From: DATNIB01 sp035604685
Lineage (GTDB): Bacteria > Actinomycetota > Acidimicrobiia > Acidimicrobiales > RAAP-2
DNA: 34,528 nt
Assembly: GCA_035604685.1 (NCBI GenBank)
Contig: DATNIB010000069.1
Location: 1-34,528, forward strand
Reading direction: 5' to 3'
Below, in pieces: positions 20,731 through 26,142 of the stretch. Below the pieces are notes generated by a model. It worked only from the letters and a program-made list of their open reading frames with translations. It had not been told where the DNA came from and did not search any database. Within the stretch, counting starts at the first letter, position 1; every line of letters begins with the position of its first letter. Both the position numbers and the translations under genes were made by a program.

Positions 20731-22016
20731 TAGTGCCTCACATCGGCGTAGGTGACGGAGACCTCTTGGTGCAAGAGCCGATCGACCGCCTGCAGCTCGG
20801 CGTAGTCCTGCGCGGCGCCCACGACGGCGATCAGGTGGGTGCGAGTCCCGTCCCGCCAGTCCAGGTCGGCGCCGGGGCCCCGGTGCACGCTGACCGTGTC
20901 GACCGTCGAGTGGTCGCTCACCGTGTTGATTCCCTCGATGGTGGCGACCGTCGCCGAGATGGCGGGCGGTTGCAGGAAGAAGCGGTAACCGATCCGCTTG
21001 GTCTCGACCGGTCCCTCGATGTGGACCCGCTCGCCGAGGGCCACCCGGAGCGTGAGCTCGAGGAGTCCGACGCCGGCCGCCCGCTCGAGCATCTCGGGGA
21101 CCCCGCCGCCGACTCGGCCGTTGACCTCGATGATCCGGGGCCCGTCCGGCGTGAACTTGATCTCGGTGTGCAGGCACCCGGTGCCGACATCGAGCGCCCC
21201 GATGGCGTCGGTCGCCAAGGCCAGCACGGCGGTCTGCTCGGCTTCGTCCAGTGCGGCCGGAATGAAGAAGCCGGTCTCCCGGAAGTTCTCGGCCAAGGGG
21301 AAGCGGCCGGTGATCGCCAGGTGGCTGACCAGCCCGTCGGCCACGATCGTCTCGACCGAGACGTAGGACGCGTAGGGTCCGTCGGCCCGAGCCGGATCGT
21401 CGGCGATGTAGCTCTCGAGCACCATGTCGGGCCGCTCGGGCCCGAGCGCCCCCAGCAGGCGCGCCAGCTCCGCCCGGTCGTGGGCGAGGAAGGTGAAGCG
21501 GCTCCCCTGGGCCGAGCGCGGTTTGAGGATGGCCGGCCAGCCGACCTCGGACTCGATGGTCGCGAGCGACGGTTCCCCCTGGTCGGGCGCGACCACGTGG
21601 CAGGCCGGCATCGGGAGGCCGGCCTGGGCCAGCACCCCGCGCTGCCGGGCCTTGTCGGTGAGGGCGGCCGCGGTCGACACGGAATGGAATGGCAGTCGCA
21701 GGGTCTCGGCCAACTCGGCGTAGCCGACCATGCCGGCGTCGAGATAGGTCACGAGACCCGACGGCCCGTGCTCGGCCAGGGCCTGCTGCCGCTCGTCGGC
21801 GGCCAGGGCCGCCATGTCGATGACCGGACCGAAGCGCTGCAACAGGTCCATCATCTGGCGCATCTCGAGCAGTGAGCCGTCGATCATCCAGAGCAGGTCG
21901 CAGACCCCGACCGCCGCCTCAGCCAGCTGCAGGACCGGCACGCAACGCGGTCCGTAGCCCACGGCGACGAGCGGTCGCGTGCGGCTGGATGTGGAAGTGC
22001 CTCCGGCCCTGACCAC
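20730..22016 (-). CDS. ATP-grasp amino-acid/peptide ligase
   Basis: This carboxylate-amine ligase of about 428 residues forms an acyl phosphate and joins it to an amine. ATP-grasp features: SEVGWPAILKPRSAQGSR (ATP-binding Lys), a VSVETIVADG strand, and the magnesium motif EIKFTPDGPRIIEVNGRVGGG, whose E-x-N-x-R-x-GGG pattern is typical of the BacD/carnosine-synthase group. The C-terminal 80 residues resemble the usual lid/closing region. The GTG at 22016 is chosen because TAGCAT lies seven bases upstream (leaderless style); a GTG at 22058 in frame is an alternative. The gene heads a three-gene operon with the MetA- and MetY-like genes. The substrate is unknown. Confidence 0.86.
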   Translation of the reverse strand: MVRAGGTSTSSRTRPLVAVGYGPRCVPVLQLAEAAVGVCDLLWMIDGSLLEMRQMMDLLQRFGPVIDMAALAADERQQALAEHGPSGLVTYLDAGMVGYAELAETLRLPFHSVSTAAALTDKARQRGVLAQAGLPMPACHVVAPDQGEPSLATIESEVGWPAILKPRSAQGSRFTFLAHDRAELARLLGALGPERPDMVLESYIADDPARADGPYASYVSVETIVADGLVSHLAITGRFPLAENFRETGFFIPAALDEAEQTAVLALATDAIGALDVGTGCLHTEIKFTPDGPRIIEVNGRVGGGVPEMLERAAGVGLLELTLRVALGERVHIEGPVETKRIGYRFFLQPPAISATVATIEGINTVSDHSTVDTVSVHRGPGADLDWRDGTRTHLIAVVGAAQDYAELQAVDRLLHQEVSVTYADVRH

Positions 22017-22029
22017 CGAGCCGATGCTA
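22014..22029 (-). promoter_or_regulatory. Leaderless-type -10 element for the ATP-grasp operon
   Basis: TAGCAT (22029-22024 on the minus strand) is followed by seven bases and then GTG at 22016. No Shine-Dalgarno sequence precedes the GTG. This would drive the ATP-grasp, MetA-like and MetY-like genes together. No good -35 is seen. Confidence 0.4.
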
Positions 22030-22096
22030 TTGCGACCCCACCCCGAACCGGGGGACACCCGCTGGCTGACCTGGGTCTTTGGGTCGACCTGCCGAC

Positions 22097-22124
22097 TTCA
22101 ACCGGCACCGAGCCTTTGTACACT
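22097..22124 (+). promoter_or_regulatory. Candidate promoter upstream of a truncated gene
   Basis: TTCAAC (22097-22102), 16 bases, then TACACT (22119-22124). This resembles a sigma-70-type promoter and faces the gene remnant that follows, divergent from the ATP-grasp operon. Confidence 0.3.
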
Positions 22125-22138
22125 CGCGCCGCAGGCGC

Positions 22139-22339
22139 GAAGAGTCCGCGCTCGGATCGCAGCGCACCGCCAGGGTGCGAGGTGCGACCGACCCGAACAT
22201 GGGCACCGCGATCGTGACCACGCAGCGGGTCGTCTTCTTCAACCGGAAATTCTCGACGAACACCGCAGTCGGGGCGGTGGCGGGAGCGATCGCCGGTGCC
22301 CTGCAGAAGCGGCACGAAGACTCGCCCGGGAAGGCCGTA
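22139..22339 (+). pseudogene. Truncated gene fragment with a PH/GRAM-like beta segment
   Basis: This frame reads as plausible protein, with ESALGSQRTARVRGATDPN, then MGTAIVTTQRVVFFNRKFS and a helical GAVAGAIAGALQKRHED. The pattern GTAIVTTQRVVFF recalls bacterial PH-like or GRAM-like domains. After about 22340 the frame merely runs antisense through the VOC gene, so the original C-terminus appears lost. A promoter-like sequence precedes it. I infer a gene cut by a rearrangement whose junction lies near 22340. It could also be a short real protein that ends inside the VOC gene. Confidence 0.35.
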
Positions 22340-22717
22340 TCAGCTCCGGCCGGTCCAGCTCTTCTGCCCGACACAGAACTCGTTGCCTTCGGGGTCTTGC
22401 ATGACGGTCCAGCGGTGGCTTCCCCCCGGGATCTCGTGTTCGCCCACGACCGTCGCGCCGAGCGCCACCATGTCGGCGACGGCAGAGGCGGCGGGGGTCG
22501 TCAGATCGAGGTGAACGCGGTTCTTCCCCCGTTTCGGCTCGGGCACCTTGGTGAAATACCACGCCGGCTCTGCCCGCTCACCGTCGGCGACGCCGATCGA
22601 GGCGAAGCGTTCGCCGCTGCCTCGGTCCAGCGGTCGGCCGAGCAACGCTGACCAGAAGTTCCCGACCTTCAGCACGTCGTCGCAGTCGAAGGTGATATTG
22701 GCGACCTTCACGAGCAT
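22340..22717 (-). CDS. VOC-superfamily (glyoxalase-like) protein
   Basis: This is a 125-residue single VOC domain. Features: VKVANITFDCDDVLKVGNFW and SALLGRPLDRGSGERFASIG, then KNRVHLDLTTP (metal His), VADMVALGATVVGEHE and WTVMQDPEGNEFCVGQ, where the Glu before FCV is the usual metal ligand. It may be a dioxygenase, isomerase or drug-binding protein; the substrate is not evident. The ATG at 22717 is supported by AGGAAGGAG six bases upstream. The frame stays open another 100 codons upstream and part of that looks coding, so an N-terminal extension is possible. It converges on a gene remnant. Confidence 0.85.
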   Translation of the reverse strand: MLVKVANITFDCDDVLKVGNFWSALLGRPLDRGSGERFASIGVADGERAEPAWYFTKVPEPKRGKNRVHLDLTTPAASAVADMVALGATVVGEHEIPGGSHRWTVMQDPEGNEFCVGQKSWTGRS

Positions 22718-23074
22718 GGCGTCTCCTTCCTGTAGCCGACGATCGTTCCATGTGCCCGGCGAACCGGCGCCTGGTCGACGGTAGGGGTTGAGCACGACCG
22801 CGCCGCTGCCGATCCGGACTCCCAGCTCCTCTTCCTCGAACATCTGTTCGATCGTGTACGCTCTGACCAGCTCATCTCGAGCACCGGCCTTCGCTGACGG
22901 GGGGGACGATCGGGTGACCGTGGGACCCCCAGCAGCACTGGAGTTCGATCGCGTCGCGGATGAGTCTCTAGAGACAGCCGGCTCCGGGCGACCCCAGATC
23001 GTGACATCGAAGGCGGACGGCGGCCCGAGGGGCGTGGAAGCCATCTCGGCATCGCCCCGGTGGATTCCCTAGCC
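22718..23074. other. Non-coding or uncertain stretch between VOC and DUF6629-like genes
   Basis: 357 bp. In frame with the VOC gene, the minus strand encodes a protein-like stretch (YTIEQMFEEEELGVRIGSG, then NPYRRPGAG) with good G/C third positions near 22770-22860. It may be a remnant of a gene or a longer VOC N-terminus. Further right the coding character fades. A perfect 12-bp palindrome lies at 22964-22975. Confidence 0.3.
22964..22975. promoter_or_regulatory. Perfect palindrome, possible operator
   Basis: GTCTCTAGAGAC is a perfect 12-bp palindrome in the gap between the VOC gene and the divergent DUF6629-like gene, about 100 bp before the latter's start. It could bind a dimeric regulator. 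No regulator gene is adjacent. Confidence 0.25.
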
Positions 23075-23752
23075 ATGTGCTTCTCTCCCGAAGGTGACCT
23101 GGCGGGCGGGATCATCGTCACCGCCATCGGCATCGATGCCTGCCGGCACCTCAAGGGCCGCCAGGACCACCGGGCCCTGGCCGCGCTGCCCCTGCTCCTC
23201 GGAGCGCACCAGATCATCGAGGCGTTCGTGTGGTGGGGCCTGCAGGGTCACGTGCCTCGGCAGCTCGGCGTGGACGCCATGTGGGTCTACCTCGTCATCG
23301 CCTTCGTCGTGCTCCCGGTCCTGGTGCCGCTCATCGTCATGGGGCTGGAACCGACGACGCGCCGAAAGTGGAGAATCGCGCCGTTCGTCGCAATCGGGAC
23401 GGGAGTCTCGATCGTCCTCTTGGAGACGATGCTGGTGAACGGTCCGAGCGTGACCTTGGGTCGCTATCACCTGGCGTACTCGATCGGGCTGCAGCACGGG
23501 ATTGTGGTGATCGGGCTCTACGTGGCCGCGACTTGCGGCTCGCTGCTGGCGTCGGGCTTCCGCCACGTCGTCGTGTTCGGCGCGGCGAACCTGGTGGCCG
23601 TCGTGATCCTGGCCCGGCTGAGCGCCGACGGATTCGCCTCGTTGTGGTGCTTCTACGCGGCGCTGGCCAGCGGCGCCATCATGCTGCACATGCGCTACTC
23701 CAAGCCCCGCCAAGCTGCCCCCCACGCGGAGGTCCCCGCCCGAACTGGATAG
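23075..23752 (+). CDS. DUF6629-like integral membrane protein
   Basis: This polytopic membrane protein of 225 residues begins MCFSPEGDLAGG, the hallmark start of the DUF6629 family. It shows about seven hydrophobic segments, including ALPLLLGAHQIIEAFVWWGL, VYLVIAFVVLPVLVPLIVMG, FVAIGTGVSIVLLETM, GIVVIGLYVAATCGSLLASG and VVVFGAANLVAVVILARL. A conserved His/Glu pair (GAHQIIEAFVWW) lies inside the membrane region. The function of the family is unknown to me. The ATG at 23075 is preferred over the GTG at 23060 because of the family start. A short gene follows after 88 bp. Confidence 0.85.
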   Translation: MCFSPEGDLAGGIIVTAIGIDACRHLKGRQDHRALAALPLLLGAHQIIEAFVWWGLQGHVPRQLGVDAMWVYLVIAFVVLPVLVPLIVMGLEPTTRRKWRIAPFVAIGTGVSIVLLETMLVNGPSVTLGRYHLAYSIGLQHGIVVIGLYVAATCGSLLASGFRHVVVFGAANLVAVVILARLSADGFASLWCFYAALASGAIMLHMRYSKPRQAAPHAEVPARTG

Positions 23753-23840
23753 GAGGGATCCGTCAGGCCCTCGGTCCCAGAGATGGTCCGAGCGCGCTGC
23801 GCTACCCTCGCCAGACTCCTCAACAGAAAGGTCACCAGCC

Positions 23841-24146
23841 ATGAGCGTCTTCGTCATCGGCCGTTTTCCCGTCTCCGACGTCGCACAAGCCCTGGCAGCG
23901 CTCAACCAGCTCGGCCCGTTGCTGGACGAGATCAGCGGAGACTCCAAGAAGCTGGGGGCCATCCACCACTCTTTCGCGGCCGGCGAGGGCGCCGTTGTGG
24001 TCATCGACGAGTGGGACACCGCCGAGCACTTCCAGGCGTTCTTCGGCGGCAACCCAAAGGTCGAGAAGGTCACGTCCGACATCGGAGTCACCGGGCCTCC
24101 CACGATGGAGGTGCTCGAGAAGGGCGAGGCACCCGGCACCTTCTAG
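23841..24146 (+). CDS. Small ABM-like (dimeric alpha-beta barrel) protein
   Basis: This soluble 101-residue protein begins MSVFVIGRFPVSDVAQALAA and contains GAVVVIDEWDTAEHFQAFFG followed by VEKVTSDIGVTGPPTMEVLE. The beta-alpha-beta-beta pattern and the WDTAEHFQAFF helix resemble antibiotic-biosynthesis-monooxygenase-like or stress-responsive dimeric barrels, which often act as small oxygenases or ligand binders. AAAGG precedes the ATG at a suitable distance. TACCCT about 40 bases upstream is a possible -10. No metal or heme ligand can be named. It may share a transcript with the membrane protein upstream. Confidence 0.75.
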   Translation: MSVFVIGRFPVSDVAQALAALNQLGPLLDEISGDSKKLGAIHHSFAAGEGAVVVIDEWDTAEHFQAFFGGNPKVEKVTSDIGVTGPPTMEVLEKGEAPGTF

Positions 24147-24166
24147 GCAGGCCGCGCCGACCGCCC

Positions 24167-24195
24167 TTGACAGCGGTCCGGCCCGGGTGCACACT
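24167..24195 (+). promoter_or_regulatory. Sigma-70-type promoter with perfect -35
   Basis: TTGACA (24167-24172), 17 bases, then CACACT (24190-24195). The -35 is exactly consensus, rare in this GC-rich window, with optimal spacing. The expected start is near 24202. An intrinsic terminator lies only about 65-90 bases downstream. Confidence 0.55.
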
Positions 24196-24201
24196 CGCAC
24201 C

Positions 24202-24292
24202 ACGCCTGGTCGGCTCGGTCGGCAGGGCACGGGGGCTCTCGTCGGTAGGGGGCCCCGGCAGAGAGCGCCCTACGGGGCGCTTTCCTGTTTCT
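24202..24292 (+). ncRNA. Candidate short RNA or transcription-attenuated leader
   Basis: A transcript from the promoter at 24167-24195 would reach the terminator hairpin after about 80-90 nt. The stretch is G-rich with several possible pairings and holds no convincing ORF. Either it is a small RNA, or it is a leader whose terminator controls the SdpI-like gene 135 bp downstream. I recognise no known riboswitch or RNA family. Confidence 0.35.
24264..24292 (+). terminator. Intrinsic terminator
   Basis: AGCGCCC (24264-24270), loop TACG, GGGCGCT (24275-24281), then TTCCTGTTTCTC. A perfect 7-bp GC-rich stem with a stable tetraloop and a T-rich tail is unusual in this genome and is a good intrinsic terminator. 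Confidence 0.65.
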
Positions 24293-24426
24293 CGGACCGG
24301 GGATCGAGGTCGGACGGTCCCACCCTGCGGGAGCCGGCACCGATGCCGCGTGTCGCCGGCCGTTGGGGCCACGGTGGCGCGGCCCACCGGAGCGCCAGCC
24401 GATCGGAGCGCCCTAGCCTGAGGTGC

Positions 24427-24771
24427 ATGGCACGGGCGATCCGCTTCGGAATTGCAGGGACGATCCTCATTGCCCTGGGTCGCCTGGGCGCGACGGGGCG
24501 CCTACCCAGAAACATCGTTGCCGGCATCCGGATCCCCTCGACGATGCGCAGCGATGAGGCCTGGCTGGCCGGCCATCAGGCCGCAGCGTCGGCCTTGACC
24601 GCGGCGGGCGCCGGATCGGTCGCAGTCGCCGCCGCCGCCGTGACGCGTCCTGGTCGGAACGCGCAGACCCTTCTCTATCGAATGGGCGGGGCATGGCTCC
24701 TCGCCTGGCTGGGCCTCGCGATCTTCCAGGCCAACACGGCGGCCCGGGCGACCGGCGCAAAGTCACGCTGA
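24427..24771 (+). CDS. SdpI-like membrane protein
   Basis: This 114-residue membrane protein resembles the C-terminal part of SdpI-type immunity proteins. The signature RLPRNIVAGIRIPSTMRSD followed by EAWLAGHQAAA is typical of the family, where it separates hydrophobic helices. Hydrophobic segments are at the N-terminus (FGIAGTILIALG), SALTAAGAGSVAVAAAAV and GGAWLLAWLGLAIFQ. SdpI proteins in Bacillus give immunity to a killing peptide; in actinobacteria short versions are common and uncharacterised. TAGCCT (24414-24419) lies seven bases before the ATG, indicating a leaderless message. It converges with the RHH gene. Confidence 0.82.
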   Translation: MARAIRFGIAGTILIALGRLGATGRLPRNIVAGIRIPSTMRSDEAWLAGHQAAASALTAAGAGSVAVAAAAVTRPGRNAQTLLYRMGGAWLLAWLGLAIFQANTAARATGAKSR

Positions 24772-24796
24772 ATCGAGCGGTCGCTCTCCCGTTCGG

Positions 24797-25015
24797 TCAC
24801 CCTGCGTCGGGATCCTTTCTCGGACGGCCGCGCTTTCGGAGGGGACTCGCCGACGGACTTCGTCCCGCATCACTCAGCGCGCGCCGCAGCAAGAACTCGA
24901 TCTGCGCGTTAGTGCTCCGCAGCTCGTCCGCGGCCCATCGGGCCAGGGCGTCGTGCACGGACGGATCAAGCCGTAGCAGGATGCTCTTGCGCTCGGTCAC
25001 GACGACGGTGGGCAT
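24797..25015 (-). CDS. Ribbon-helix-helix DNA-binding protein with AT-hook-like tail
   Basis: This 72-residue Arc/MetJ-type regulator has a beta strand (TERKSILLRLDP) followed by two helices (SVHDALARWAADELR, STNAQIEFLLRRALSD), the usual RHH dimer fold. The C-terminus, PLRKRGRPRKDPDAG, contains an AT-hook core (RGRP) flanked by basic residues. It lies four bases after the SPFH stop, so they form an operon; this SPFH-RHH pairing is, from memory, common in bacteria. It may autoregulate through the GTGATATCAC palindrome upstream of the operon. That role is inference. Confidence 0.82.
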   Translation of the reverse strand: MPTVVVTERKSILLRLDPSVHDALARWAADELRSTNAQIEFLLRRALSDAGRSPSASPLRKRGRPRKDPDAG

Positions 25016-25019
25016 TCGG

Positions 25020-25925
25020 CTACTGGTAGAGCGACCCGGTGTTCACGATCGGCTGCGTGCCCCGGTCCCCGCACAGCACGACGAGGAGGTTGGACACCAT
25101 CGCCGCCTTGCGCTCCTCGTCCAGTTCGACGATGCCCTCCTCCGCCAGGCGGGCCAGGGCCATCTGGACCATCCCGACCGCGCCGTCGACGATCCGCGAG
25201 CGAGCGGCGATCACCGCCCCGGCCTGCTGGCGTTGCAGCATGACCTGGGCGATCTCGGGAGCGTAGGACAGTCGGGTGATCCTGGCCTCGATGACGTCCA
25301 CCCCGGCGGGGGCGACCCGGACGCCGATCTCGGCTGCGAGCTTGCGGGCCACCTCGTCGGTGTGGTCGCGGAGCGAGAGCACGTCCGTGTTGGTGGTGTC
25401 ATAGGGGTGTCCATTGGCGATGTGCCGCAGTGCCGTCTCACTCTGAATGTCGACGAAGGCAACGAAGTCATCGACGCCGTACATGGCGAGCGCACTGTCG
25501 CGCACCTGCCAGACGACGACCGCGGCGATCTCGATCGGGTTGCCGTCCGCGTCGTTCACCTTGACCGTCGGCGTCTCCTTGTTCCGGATCCGGACCGAGA
25601 CCCGTCGCCGGATGGCGAAGGGGTTCACGAAGCGCAAGCCCGTGAGGCGGACGGTGCCTCGGTAGCCCCCGAAGAGCTGGATGACCCGCACCTCACCCGG
25701 GGTGATGGCGGTCAGTCCGACGAAACCGGCGGTCCCCACCACGAAGAGGGCAACTCCGGCCCACACGGCGGCCAGGGAGCCAACCTTGGTCAGGGCGACG
25801 CCGCCGCCGTAGGCGGCCAGCGCGACCACCACCACCAGAAGGCCCGACCAGGACCGATATTCCCGTTCTTCGACGGGGGTGGTCGGCTTCGCCGACCCGA
25901 TGACGCTCGAAGTCGTGGCCTGCAT
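25020..25925 (-). CDS. SPFH/band 7 domain membrane protein
   Basis: This 301-residue protein has an N-terminal membrane anchor of two hydrophobic segments (LLVVVVALAAYGGGVAL and AVWAGVALFVVGTAGFVGL) and a cytoplasmic or periplasmic SPFH domain. SPFH motifs include TPGEVRVIQLFGGYRGTVR, RRRVSVRIRNKETPTVKVND, NPIEIAAVVVWQVRD and PAGVDVIEARITRLSYAPEI. The C-terminal helical part (QRQQAGAVIAARSRIVDGAV) forms the oligomer-building coiled region. Such proteins assemble membrane microdomains or cages. It is followed by the RHH regulator and divergent from the PQQ-type gene, with which it shares a palindromic promoter region. Confidence 0.92.
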   Translation of the reverse strand: MQATTSSVIGSAKPTTPVEEREYRSWSGLLVVVVALAAYGGGVALTKVGSLAAVWAGVALFVVGTAGFVGLTAITPGEVRVIQLFGGYRGTVRLTGLRFVNPFAIRRRVSVRIRNKETPTVKVNDADGNPIEIAAVVVWQVRDSALAMYGVDDFVAFVDIQSETALRHIANGHPYDTTNTDVLSLRDHTDEVARKLAAEIGVRVAPAGVDVIEARITRLSYAPEIAQVMLQRQQAGAVIAARSRIVDGAVGMVQMALARLAEEGIVELDEERKAAMVSNLLVVLCGDRGTQPIVNTGSLYQ

Positions 25926-25960
25926 TGGAACACCTCTCTGCGACCTGCGGCGCCTGCCAG

Positions 25961-26009
25961 TTGATCGCTACCTATCAAAGTGATATCACTTATTATGGAG
26001 CAATGTAAA
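25961..26009. promoter_or_regulatory. Overlapping divergent promoters centred on a palindromic operator
   Basis: AAGTGATATCACTT (25978-25991) is a perfect 14-bp palindrome. On the plus strand TTGATC (25961-25966), 17 bases, TATCAC (25984-25989) reads as a promoter. On the minus strand TTTACA (26009-26004), 18 bases, TATCAC (25985-25980) reads as another. Both -10 boxes lie in the palindrome, so one bound dimer could block both the SPFH operon and the PQQ-type gene. The stretch is strikingly AT-rich. The rest of the 217-bp gap, to 26142, shows only an untranslated leader. Confidence 0.6.
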
Positions 26010-26142
26010 GGACCGTGTGATGCGCCGGCCGCCAGAGCAAGCGGGCGGACGCGGGAAGGAGATCCACCGACACCATGTACAACCCCGGCCCTGACGGCTC
26101 GCCCTGCCTCGCCCAACAGGTCCTCGTCCTCGCGCCACGAGC

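Noticed and set aside
22059..22651. A 190-codon plus-strand gene through the VOC locus
   Set aside because: Only its first part looks protein-like; beyond about 22340 it is antisense to the VOC domain. I kept the first part as a fragment.
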